Shown here in pieces: positions 20,641-31,800 of a stretch of DNA of 64,000 nucleotides. The notes beneath the pieces are model-generated. The model was given only the letters and a program-made list of their open reading frames with translations, did not search any database and was not told where the DNA came from. Each line of letters opens with the position of its first letter. Within the stretch, counting starts at the first letter, position 1. Source of the stretch: Saccharum officinarum. Its lineage: Eukaryota > Streptophyta > Magnoliopsida > Poales > Poaceae. A program made the translations under genes and the position numbers. Where the stretch lies: the NCBI GenBank assembly GCA_020631735.1, contig CM036221.1:16721381-16785380 (forward strand). The letters are read 5' to 3'.

Positions 20641-23100
20641 TTCTCTATCGACTGTACACAGTTGAGTGCACCTTCGCCACATTCCATTTGTTGCCAGACT
20701 CGTCTACACGAAGTATGACCAATTAGCCTATTTTTTAGTTAATGTGTATTCCAATTGCGTTTTCAGAAAAGAACATTGTATAGCCTGCCAGTTCGAACAA
20801 AACTGAGTTGTTGCATAGTGGATTGGTTCTACTTATCCCACAAAAAATCAATGTAGCTACTACTGCAAGTTTTCATGAACCGAGAGCAAAAGGCTACCTG
20901 CTAAAAGGTGTGAGAAAGCCCACAATAGAGGGACCAATCCAAACACTGTCAGTCCTGGATGGTAAACTAACATGATATGCACTTGCAACCCTATAATTCT
21001 CATGCTGCAGCAATCAGGGAAGACTTTGCAACCCTGTAAATTGCACTGCCTTTCAAATTTAAATTACTGATTTCCTGATAGTTTTTTGAGATAAGCTGTA
21101 AATTCTATATTTGAGATCAGTTTTAAATTTCGAATTTATGACTGTGCATAATACTGCGAATTTCAATATATCTGAGCCAAGCTGAAAAAATTACCAATCT
21201 TTCATCCATTCATCTGAATTCTATAACCCACATTACAGAGATTATCAGGCTGTACAGTTACTCATTACAGAGATTAGCAGGCTGTACAGGCTGCCATAGA
21301 AAACCACCTTACCTCATATATCCAGCATCCTTTGATTTTGTGAAATTATTGAATACTTATTGCCCTATCTGGCATACCTCATGATCCAATAATTAGCAGG
21401 CTCTACAATTCTTTATTTAGCATCATTATTAGTAGGAGAACCTTTATCTCTGATCCCATGATTAGCTCTGAATTAGTGGAACCTGGAACCAATGCCAACT
21501 CTGGGTACCTTCTTCTCACTCACAATGGAATCGATTCTCCTCATTCTTTAGACAATTCCATGTTCAGAACTAAATAGCGGCTCACTGAAATTTTGGGTTG
21601 GTGCATAGCTTTCAGCTGGCAGTAGGTACACACAGCTCTGTTTTATTGGAGATCAGCAGTCAAAGCTAGCAGCTGCACACTTGTAGCGACTCACTGTTTT
21701 TTCAATGATCTAGCAGAGCTTTTAGCTGACAGTAGGTCACTAGAGTTTTGTTTTAAAGTTGGTAGCTGGACACTTGTTGGACAATTTGTCAATGCTAATG
21801 ACCACTTGTTATGATGTTAATACTGCCTCACACATTAACTAAAAGAAAACAACAGAAACCTGATGCGACTGCTGAAAACTGAATCCTGAAATCCGACGGC
21901 ATGACAAACCTGTGGGCTATAAGGTCTGTTCTTGTCTATGGGTAGCGATATTCCAATTTAAAGAAGTGTCAAAATCCAGAGATGTCGATATCAGGAATTG
22001 GGTGATTGTACATGCAAATGGTTACAAAATGTGTCAATCTAAAATGGTCTATTATCAGGTCACCAATATGTAAATGTAAAATCATACTATTTAACTTTTT
22101 TATTATTTGGTCAAGAATATGTACACTTTTAAGAATTATGTCACTCTAACTTGACTCTGATGGGTGGGCACTCTTTGCAGATCACTCCCCCCACTGTTTC
22201 GGACTGCCTGTGGAACCACTGATTACAGCCACGGGTCAGGAGTCATATTGAGGCCACCCACACCCTTTCAATAGGCATCAATCGCCAATGTAACTAAACT
22301 TGCTTGTTCATATTCTTCCTCAAGAGTAATTCCTATTTTCATGAACCTGATTATGGTTTCATTTTTATAATAATCCACCAAGAATTGAAGTTGGACAATA
22401 TTCTGCTTGAGATTACTACAGTGCTGGAACTAAAATTTTCAGCTACAAAGATAAAGGAGGCCTTAATTGTTTCTACTAAATAGTTTGTTCCCTTTTGTCA
22501 ATGCTGATTAATCAAGCAATGTGTTGCTCTTCAATTTTCAGATGATTGTCTTAACAAGTTCCCTCTCTACTACAATGGTGTCTTTAATAATTTTATTGAA
22601 ATTTCTGTTAGGTCAATAGATAGTCTGTTCATTATTTTTTTAACAGTGATGATAAGAGGTCCACCGGTGTTGCAAAACGTTGTTATTTAGTTTGCAACAT
22701 TCGTCGAGTTTGAGTTAGATGGGATATTGCATATGATTTTTAACACTATCAGAGATGAATACAAATAACATGTTTTGATGACACTTGAAATCTAACTCAA
22801 ACAGAGGGCATCTTCAGAACCTACTGGGTGCCGCGCCCCATTAAAATATATTCAGCATCACCAACAATGAAAGTGGGCACACTGCACCTAGACATCATAG
22901 ACCCAAAAGAACGCAAGAGGCAAAGGGCAAGGGACGCCTACGCCAATATTTTTAGCATTAGTGTGTGAATTTATGTTTAATTTGTAATATGATGGTTATT
23001 ATTTCTAACATGCATCTTTTCTTCTATGGTTAATATTTAGCTCTATGTCAAATAAATTATTAATGAATGAATGAGATTTTGCATATGTTATATCCATGTG
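20641..23100. other. 2.5 kb AT-rich non-coding DNA
   Basis: No ORF of note on either strand. Local direct repeats such as ATTACAGAGATTA..AGGCTGTACAG occur at 21235-21290. The right part probably belongs to the Helitron ending at 23153. Confidence 0.45.
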
Positions 23101-23119
23101 GCTATCTGTCATGAGATTC

Positions 23120-23153
23120 TATGCACCCGTAGCAACGCACGACACTCAACTAG
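23120..23153 (+). mobile_element. Probable Helitron 3' terminus
   Basis: The sequence CACCCGTAGCAACGCACGAC, a few bases, then CTAG followed by T matches the common grass Helitron end (short palindrome around GCAACGC, terminal CTAG, T at the insertion site). The hairpin is degenerate here. No 5' TC end or Rep/Hel coding was found, so the element is non-autonomous and its left limit unknown. Confidence 0.5.
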
Positions 23154-23262
23154 TATGTAAAAAAGAGGGGTGATGAATTATATATCCACAATAGTGATAG
23201 GCGACGCTGCCGCTCCGGTTTGCTCGACGGGGCGCCCGAAATTTTTTTATAATTTGACCCTT

Positions 23263-25150
23263 TTTTTGAAAGTTTCTCACAAATAGACCCCTGGCGGAAA
23301 GAATTCAGAAAATGGACCCTTAGGGCGCCATTGATGCTGGCGCCGAGCTAGGCGCCAGCGTCTCTGGCGCCGAGCTCCTGGGTGGCTTGGCGCCGTAGTG
23401 ACTGGCGCCGAGCTCCCTGCATTTAACCCCGACCCAACCTTCTTGCCCGAGCGTTCTTCCTCTTCTTTCTCCTCCCTCTCGGGTTTTTCTCTCCCCACTT
23501 CACCTTACCTCACGAATCGTCATATTGGACCTTGAAAACCTTGATTTGATCCGTAGATCTTCGAGAGCAAGGTATCCTCGCTCTCCTCCTTGTTTTTTTT
23601 TTTGCATCGATTCGGTATATATTAGTCGGATTTTTGAACCTAAGAATCGTCATCACTTAGGGTTTCATTGTATCCCTCAATATATGTATTATACAACCGT
23701 AGGTTGATTCCAAGGCGTGGAAAAAGCTAGCAAACCTAGGCGCATGTAGTTATGTTATGAGTTCATTGTTGTGGATCAAATGAGAAACCCTAGGTTTAGG
23801 GTTTAATGTTAACTGCTTTCTGTTCTTAGAACGAAATTGGTTGTATTGTATTGTAGTTATGGTTCTCATTGATATTTATTTGTGATGTTTTGATTTATGT
23901 TTGTTAAATTACATCCGTTTTGTTAGATGCAAGAAATGTTTCGGGAGGAGTTTTGGCGAAAACAGGGTCATCCTCGAGAATTATACCCCGACGCGTCTAG
24001 CAAAGATGCTCCCGTCCCTCCTGACCTCCCTATCCCTAACTGTGACTGTGGTTTCCCGACCCATGTTTTTCAATCGAAACATCCGAACACAGCGGCGCGT
24101 TGCTTTTACACATGTAGTCGGTTTAATATAAGAAATTATTTACACTATCCTTTTTCTTTATTTGTGTAAGTATGCTACTAATATTTTATTGGAATCTCGT
24201 TGTATAGGACCATGAGAGGTGCCTTTTCTTTCGGTGGATCGATGGTGCAGACAAGTTTGATCCTAGGTACCTCTTGTTCGGCGATTGGTTTAGAGGGAGA
24301 CATCCACGTGAGCACTTCAAGCGGTGGGTTCCACCCCCCTAACCCTCCGCCAATGATGGCTAAGGATAAGCACCTAGCCGTAGTTAGACGACTCGAGGAA
24401 CCTCCTCTGTGCGATTGCGGAGATCGAGCTGTGATAAACCCTGAGAATACGTTGGAGTTTGTGTGTCCAAACAAGCATGAAGTAAGTGCAAAGTGTATGT
24501 GTTGAAATCTTGAGCTATATGTGTTTATGTACTAATGTCTCATTATTTAGGTGTTTTCAATGACGAAGTGTCGTTTCAAGGAGTGGTTGTATGGTCCTAA
24601 GAACCAATGGCCGGAAGAACCGCAGAGGGTTAAGGAAAAGAAGAAAGAAAGGGTAATATACAAAGCACCTCCTGTGATGTGCGAATGTGCTATAAAATCC
24701 AACTATGGCCTAGTCCCTTCGGAGCTTGGAATATGCCATTATTGCAGCCATATGATTGAGTATGATGAGGTTCGTTATTTTTCTGGTAAACATAAAATCG
24801 TATTTTGTTTGTTTTGCTAAGACATATATGATATAATATTTCTTTTGAACAGAGCACTAAGAAATGCAGTTGGGAATGTTATGATGGGCAATCTAAGTTC
24901 TTATGAACTGAAGAAGAGGCAACTAATTGCACGGAAGAGGGGATATGGACCTGACTACGTCAATCTATTCGTTAAACATCACAAAGAAAAGATGCGTGAG
25001 TTTGCTAGACAGCGCGGTATTTGTAACCCGATCGATGTTGGGCTTTACAAATGGGGGATTGAAGAGGCGGATGACGTTAGAGGAGGAGAGGGCAAGGAAT
25101 GAGGCAAGGGAGGAGACTGTCGATGAAATATGGTCGGCAGTCTACCTAGG
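23263..25150 (+). pseudogene. Multi-exon GRF/zinc-finger family gene, broken
   Basis: A 5'-UTR exon ends GAGCAAG|GTATCC (about 23572). Coding exons follow with C-rich modules: 23927-24127 (MQEMFREEFWRKQGH, CDCGFPTHVFQSKHPNTAAR); 24210-24480 (LFFRWIDGADKFDPRYLLF, CDCGDRAVINPEN); 24552-24770 (CRFKEWLYGPKNQWP, CECAIKSNYGLVPSELGICH); 24853-25130 (KKCSWECYDGQSKF, FVKHHKEKMREFARQRGICN). I recall this as a large grass-specific family of unknown role with GRF-like fingers. Breaks: the first donor reads AT instead of GT (24128-24129), one extra C lies in the run at 24334-24339, and there are shifts near 24905 and 25065. The 3' end is interrupted at 25154 by a Tat retrotransposon. The promoter region shares its left arm with the fold-back at 14551. 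Confidence 0.75.
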
Positions 25151-25154
25151 GGTA

Positions 25155-25587
25155 TGCTCAAGGTAGTAGATTATCGGTAGACAGGTGTGTAAGCTACGAA
25201 CGAGATGGTGACGCAAGATAGACACGAGGTTTTATCCAGGTTCAGTCGTCGTGAAGGCATAATACCTACGTCCTGCGTCTGATTTTATTGCTATGTGTGA
25301 ATGAGATGATTTTTGAGAGGGGTCCCCTGCCCGCCTTATATAGTCTGAGGGGCAGGGTTATAGATCTGGAAACTAATCCCAACCAGTTATAATTGCCATA
25401 GGTGGCCGGATAAGGATTCCTATTCTAACCAACCAGGATCTTGCTTGATCTCCAAGTCTGCCTTGATTCCTTACGCGGGACTCCGAGCAGATCGGCTAGG
25501 CCGCGCGTCGTCTTCTAGTGGGTCGGACCCCCTGGTCCGGGCTGGCCCAAACCTAGACATAAGGGTATAGGGGTTAATACCCCCACA
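25155..25587 (-). repeat. 3' LTR of T1
   Basis: On the minus strand it starts TGTGGGGGTATTAACCCC and ends CCTTGAGCA, so TG...CA termini. An ACTATATAAGG promoter-like motif lies near 25340. The 5' LTR is not in the window, so the limits rest on termini alone. Confidence 0.6.
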
Positions 25588-26400
25588 GCTAGTCCCCGAG
25601 CACCATGTATTATGTTGCGACACGCCGTTTGATCTTCTTCGGGCGGTCTGTCTTCATGTCATCTCCAACTGGTTGAAACATTGACCAAGCAAATGTGTCA
25701 GTATTTTGGTCAGCACAGAGAGCAGTAGACCACGATTATAGTCGAAGATTCCGGTTGTCTGAAGAATGCATGGTGCTCTAAAGAAAAAAGAAAAAGATTT
25801 CTTTCCTGATCAAGTGTGCCCACTTGTATTTCTGAAAAGAAATGTAAATGACCCTTGTACAGTAGTAGTTATGGCCAACAGTCAGAGCGTAGGGGTCGAT
25901 AAAATAAGCACATTCACCGCAAGGTGAAGTGTGCCCACTTAGTCCCCGAGCCTGGTAGTAGGTGACATAGACACGTGGTGCCAGGGTCTAAAAAGAATTC
26001 CCAGTTAAGTTGAGAATCCAATCGTCGTACAAGCGATACGAGCTGCACCGGCAGGTGCATCGTACCGATGTAGTCCCCGAGCTTGCTGGAAGGTGAGGTA
26101 TCAGCCTTGTAGCAAGGTCTAAGTGAGAAAAAATAAATGCCTCTCAACTGTATGTGAGTACAAATCACATATAGCCGAGGAGAGCGGTCCCCGAGCAATG
26201 GTTGGAGAGTGGTCGGGGCAGTCCCCGAGCGCAGCATGGGGAAAACGATGAATCCCCGAGAATAACCGTAGTCGGGACAGTCCCCGAGCACGAGGGCAGT
26301 CGAGACAGTCCCGAGCACGAGAGTGGTCGGAACAGTCTCTGAGCATGATGGTGGTCGTGACAGTCCCCAAGCACAAAAAGTGTGGCAAAAAGCCATATGC
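25588..26400. repeat. Degenerate tandem motif GTCGGGACAGTCCCCGAGCAC in T1
   Basis: The motif recurs between 26180 and 26370 at about 25-35-bp spacing, with single copies of TAGTCCCCGAGC at about 25589, 25941 and 26071. No coding sequence. Confidence 0.7.
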
Positions 26401-26414
26401 CACTTTTACTATTA

Positions 26415-26416
26415 TT

Positions 26417-26471
<55 letters not shown>

Positions 26472-26474
26472 TTT
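26415..26474. repeat. (TTTA)n microsatellite
   Basis: About 15 uninterrupted tetranucleotide units. Confidence 0.97.
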
Positions 26475-26971
26475 GTTCTGACAAGTCCGGTCTGACACGT
26501 CTGGTCAAAAAAGTAGACGGGTATAGCACGTCATACTGCCTTTTTGTCTTGTCAAGCAAACAGTTGCGTGGCACCTGTCAGTAGGTGCGTCAGCGTGGGC
26601 CCTTCCACACTAGCAACGAAGAGGCACATATATTGGCGTAGATCTCAAGGCTGAGTAATACTGCAAACGTGAAAACAACTGTCTACGGCGCGTGCGCACG
26701 TCCCCAAGAATCCCGGACAGACGAAACGGCATAACTCTTGGGTTAAATATGGTATATGATAGGTCAGTTACTATTTACTGAACCCCATTGCCATTCGCAA
26801 CCGCAGCTTTCGTCTTCCTCTCGCCAAACAACCCTAACACATCCGAAATCGCCACCAATCAATCCGCCGCCGCTTCGACTGCCGCCTCTGCTAATCCCCT
26901 GCTATTGTTGAAGATCGGAACACTCCCCGTTCACCAGCAAGGCCGGAGTCAGAGGCGGAAAACAAAAGGAA

Positions 26972-28251
26972 ATGGTGAAAAGTGATGCGCAGAAGAAAAC
27001 AGGGGTCATGGCGAAGGAATGGTGGAAATCAAAAAGCAACGAGCATACCATTAAAGACCTCGTCACCATGGGGGTACTCCACAACAAGGAGCTCGTAGGA
27101 TGGCATGCGCCGGAGGGCGAGAGGTACCCCGATCCACAACCAGGTGAGATCGTGGTGTTCGAGGATTTCTTTAAATGGGGATTTGGAGTTCCGATGCATC
27201 CGTTTCTTCAGGGGCTCTGTCTTTACTACGAGATTGGGATTTGCAATCTGCATCCCAACTCGATGGCTCCTTGTTTGCTTGCATGGGCATGACGTTCACC
27301 AGCTCAGTAAGAAAGAGCGGGAAAGAACAAGTAAGTAGCCATTTTATCATACCGACTACTGACAAGTGCTATTGCATTGTTGGTAGTAACAGCTATAGTG
27401 CAGGCTTAGAAGCTAAAGTGATCCGTCTCTGAGAGGAGAACAGTCGTGTGGTCGGGGAGTGTGATCGCCTAAACGAGGACAACAGAAAACTGGTGCAAGA
27501 CCAGTCGCAGCTCCGAGACCACACGGCCAAGATGACAGAGGAGCTGAAAGGTAAGTTGTCCAACCGCCTTTGCTCATTTTTGTTGCCTACCGTAGTTTGG
27601 CATGGTCTAACGTCTTAACAGCATGTGCGGTTTGCAGTTATAAAAATCAATGCAAAGAAGCATCTGGAGGCCATGATGAAAGACCGAGACAGCTAGAAGG
27701 CGCAATGCCAAGAGATCACCAAGGACCGTGACACCTGGAAAAGCCGGTGCTAGGAGGTGGCAAAGGGCATTTTGCTGGTCCTTAACCTCATCGATCCGGC
27801 GCTAGCAGAAGATGTGCCAAGGACGCCACAGCTGGGATTGATCGAGAGATGCCAAAGGGCATGGGGATGGTTCTAGGGGTTCGTGAAGGAGGCAGGAGAG
27901 TACGCAGGCGCACATGTGCTAAGCATGGTATGTGCTCACTACCCCCTGATCGATCTCAAGCGCCTGGAGGCTGGATACCCGAAGGAGGTAGATCCAGACA
28001 AGGCCGAGGAGCTACGGATGACCCAGCTGGACTTGTCGGCAAAAATAATTGACGATATTAACCTATGTGGAGGTGCGACACCACCCGTACAAGGAACGCC
28101 GTCAACAAGTCAGCTGGGAGCGCCGTCATCTTCAAGCCAACCGGCAAAGCCTACGGTCTCGACCAGCCAGGCATCGGTGGGGCCATCTTCTTTAGCTCGA
28201 TCAATGCCAGAGTCCTCGAGACCCGAGCACGATGTCAGGCCCAACGAGTAG
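26972..28251 (+). pseudogene. Antisense additional ORF of T1 (putative gypsy-type transposon / Transposase_28 family)
   Basis: The start at 26972 (MVKSDAQKK) leads into FFKWGFGVPMHPFLQGLCLY, a signature of the PF04195-type domain. A shift follows at about 27240. Further on are coiled-coil text (CDRLNEDNRKLVQDQSQLRD at about 27465), KDRDTWKSRC, then from about 27850 EAGEYAGAHVLSMVCAHYPL and a Ser/Pro-rich tail to 28251. In-frame TAGs at about 27695, 27752 and 27877 sit where Trp or Gln is expected. It runs opposite to T1 pol, like gene23 of Grande and other Tat-lineage additional ORFs. Its function is unknown; the coiled coil suggests a structural or DNA-associated role. Confidence 0.65.
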
Positions 28252-28783
28252 CAGGCGCCGCGTGCCCTGACCAGCCAATAGTGTAGGCTATAGCTGTATA
28301 AGAGGATGTAGTTGGGTTATTGTAAACTTGGACCTTTTCAGGCAAGCTTGTAATAACGTGCTTGTATATCAACATAAGCTTGTTTGTTTTGTAGAAAACA
28401 TGTTTAAGCTTGGATATCGTGTTGATGTAACTAAGTTAGAACATGTTGGCGTTCTGTTTAGTTGTACCAGTTTAGTCGACACGTCATCCTGAAAGGTTTG
28501 TATGGCCCTGGTTTGTCTTGCGGTCGGAGTGTGAGGTGTGTGGCTTGTGCACACGTAGAAACACACAAGTCAAACCAGAGAGCACCTGCCGATCACCCGT
28601 AGCATAGAGAGCGGATCCCATGCACGCGTTGGGAGGAACTAGAGACAGGGCCTGCTCCGAGAACCCAAGAAGGAATGGTGGTCGGTTATAACTAGTAGAG
28701 TTAGAATAACAATAGACTTCGAAGTGACACATTAGAGTGGTCGGAGAAATCATAATAGCTTTATTGAAATAAAACAAAAGTAC
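28252..28783. other. T1 non-coding spacer
   Basis: Sequence between the antisense ORF and the solo-LTR insertion site. No domain recognised. Confidence 0.5.
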
Positions 28784-28788
28784 AAGAG

Positions 28789-31659
28789 TGTAACACCCAA
28801 ATTTTAGAAGTAACAAATTTTAAATAATTTAGAGAAAGTGAATTAAAATTTTGAAAACTATTTGGTAATGCATTCATGTTGTTGCATTTATTTTATTTTG
28901 TGGTGTGGATATATTTGTTTTATTTGATTTGGTTTAGAAAAATTTGATTTGAAAATGTGTTTGGAAAATTAGAAAAGAAAAGAAACAAAAGAAGAAAAAA
29001 AAACAACAACTCACCTCCTTACCTTCTCGGCCCGAAGGCCGTCGAACGGCCTGTTCTCTCGCGCCTGCCCGCGTGGGCCGCCCAGCGCCGCAGCGGCCCA
29101 GCAGCCGAGCCCAGTAACCAGCCGAGCCAGCCGCGCGCCTTTCTTTTCTTCCTTTCGCTGACAGGTGGGGGCCGCTCGTCAGCCGTATCTCCTACCTTCA
29201 GTTCGTAGTCGAGTTGGACTCCAACTCGGTAAGAACGACCGCCGCCCCTCCACTTGATTTCCGGGATTTCCTACCCGAATACGGTAATTTGAAGCTACAA
29301 ATAAGAAGCCGTGACCCCCTATGTTCCGTTTTCCATCTAAAACTCGAGCTTCATCACGTGAGATTGAGCGTAGGAGGCCGGAACCCTAGGTTCTTGCGGC
29401 CGGTTCGTCGGTGGAGCTTGTGGGAGGGTTCGAGTTCTTTTCTTAGCTTTGGTGAGTTCGCTATCTCCTCCTCTTTCTTCCCGTGCTTTTCTTTGGGGTT
29501 GAGACGTTTTGAATTTGCGGATTTGGTGAGCTCGGGTACACCGGCAATGGCGCCGCCGCTCCCTTGTAGCCGCGCGACACGTTTGGTCGATCGTAGCTAG
29601 TTTTAAATGCCTAGATGAGTTCGCACAGAACTTCTCTACCGTTTGGACCAAACGCGGGCTCGATTGGTAGTCTCGGTGGGGAGGTTCACCACCTCCGGCC
29701 ATGGAGGAGTCGCCGGCCGTGGAGGAGCCGCCGGCCGGACCTGGGGAAGAAGAATCGGGTTTCTTCACTGTGTCGTTGCCGATGAACACGAGCCGTCCGT
29801 TCGCTGATCAACGGTTAAGATTAGAAGATACCCCTTCGCGGGGTAGATTTATTAAAGAGCCCCTGGATTTCTTCATAATAGAACCCGCAGTCCTTAGCGC
29901 AATATCCTGAATCCGTTTTCGTGTTTTGAAAGCGTATTTTCTCCCGGATAAGTCAAAAATACGTTTTCAGGTATTTACAGTTTTGCCACTAGAATTGTTT
30001 TGGTCATAAAATCTTCGTTTTAACTCCGATTTGATCCGTTCAAATTGCGTTAGGTTCGTATTTGCGAGCTCTACATGTTAGTGTAGTTGTACAGTTAGTT
30101 TTGATAATTTATTTTTCGAGGTTATAATTAAGTATTTATTTATCTATAGGAAATCTTAGAAAATTCATAACTTTCACGTTTTAACTCCGAATTTGGTGAT
30201 CTTTGCGTCTGTGTGATCGTAGAAACGTGTAGAAGAGTTTTATAAGCTTTTATTACTGTTTTGTTACTGTTGGTGTACTGTTCTAATTATATCTCTTTAT
30301 TTGCTTCGTGTATGTTTGATTGGATGCATGTGTGTTGTTGATTGATGATCGAATATAGAAGGTGAGCAGTATTTGGACGATTCGGAGTATTACTTTGAGC
30401 CAAGTCAGCAGTATCACTTGGAGAGCTTTGATCAAGGCAAGTATAACACAGGACTATCCTTGTTACCTATACATTGAATTGTCATACATATGCATGTGCT
30501 TACCTTGACAACTTTAGAGATTATAACTTAGTGATTGTTATCTTGATTCCTTGTCAACCTTGGGAATGCATATGGGTAGCTACTGCTAGTGCTTAAACTA
30601 AGAACAATGATCTTGTAATTTGATTAATGGATTAAGCAATCAACTATTAAGATGATTTTATTATTGTTAAAAGGGGGCTAGAGCATGTGTATTATTTTGA
30701 TGCTCTGGTTTCTCTCCATAAGGACTTATCTGTAAGTGATAACCGGGATATACAGTACAGCTGTGAGGGCTATATGGCTCTGGCTTTAGTTGTTCAAGAG
30801 ACCTTTTCTAGCTTGTTAGAGGTTACCTTAAATGGCGTAAGAATGGCTTGTCATGTTGGGTGTAGTGCGAGCCCCTGGCCTAGTGTGTATAGGCTGCGGT
30901 TGTTGTGCCACAGGGAAGGGGGGTTCTACATCTGCCTGCCGAGTGAATCTAATGGCCCTAACTTGTTAGACGAACTTTTGAGTGGCTTTATATGGTTCTC
31001 GGGTGTTTGGGCTTGATCTCCCCACTCATTTAGAAATCATGACTTACAGTGAAAGTGTACACCTCTGCGCAGAGTTAAAAACTGGTATACTAGCCGTGCT
31101 CACGGATACGAGCGGCCTTGGGGATTCTTATGGAATAGTTGATCATAACCGTTATATCATGCTTAATTATTATTGATTATTATTATGCTCATGTTAATGC
31201 TATTCATTATCCTTATTACAATTGATCATTGGTTCTTTAATGGGAAGTGGTTTATCTTGATGCTACTCAATTGCTAATATATGATTAAAAGCTAAATGCA
31301 GTTAAACAGTGTCTAGCCTTTTGAGCCACATGAACCCTGTGTTATATTTGTTGAGTTCGACATGGACTCACCCTTGCTATTTCCACCATAACAGATGAAG
31401 ATATAGAGGAAGATTATCGGAATGAGTACTAGTCTTGGTGTCAACCAGTCAACCGTGTCCCTGTGTGGAGTTTCCGCTGAAGAATTACTATTAGTTATTA
31501 TTACCTATCGTTCAAGACTATATCTTAAATACTTATTCGTTATGTAATAAGCACTGTGATGATACTTTGTAATTTGTCAACTTATGTGTGCGACTGTTTC
31601 CTGGGGCGCACATGAGTCTTTTATGCATCCTATTTTTGTCCTTAAAAATGGGTGTGACA
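28789..31659 (+). mobile_element. 2.87-kb solo LTR of a gypsy retrotransposon
   Basis: It starts TGTAACACCC and ends GGGTGTGACA, with a perfect 5-bp target duplication AAGAG (28784-28788 and 31660-31664). No primer site, polypurine tract or coding domain is present inside. The GC-rich part (29020-29720) probably holds promoter and leader; ORFs within it are not gene-like. The length and termini suit a chromovirus/Tekay-type LTR. Confidence 0.88.
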
Positions 31660-31680
31660 AAGAGGGGTACATATCTTAGT

Positions 31681-31800
31681 AGCTAAGCATAGAAACACCT
31701 AAGCTTGTCGATGTGCCACGAATTGGGTACGTCTGTGCCGTCTAGGTGAGCTAACCTGTAAGATGTAGGGCGTGTAACCTCCTTGATCATGAAGGGTCCT
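31681..31800 (-). pseudogene. T1 integrase C-terminus
   Basis: The minus strand reads GPFMIKEVTRP, YRLAHLDGTDVPNSWHID and KLRCFYA then stop, matching the last ~38 residues of Tat-type integrase. The intact equivalent in T4 is NAWNIEQLRRFFP at about 53000. It stops abruptly at the SIRE LTR. Confidence 0.75.

Larger units (their letters stand above)
25155..31800 (-). mobile_element. Tat-lineage Ty3-gypsy retrotransposon T1, minus strand, 5' part missing
   Basis: Read on the minus strand: the integrase C-terminus (31800-31681), a downstream region holding an antisense ORF (26972-28251 on plus), then a 3' LTR (25587-25155). It is interrupted by the solo LTR at 28789-31659 (duplication AAGAG) and cut at 31801 by a SIRE-type LTR. 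Gag, RT and RNase H must lie right of the nested insertions and are not in the window. Confidence 0.7.

Noticed and set aside
26180..26370. GTCCCCGAGCAC repeats as a CRISPR-like array
   Set aside because: Unit spacing and sequence are irregular, the host is a plant, and the repeats lie in a retrotransposon.
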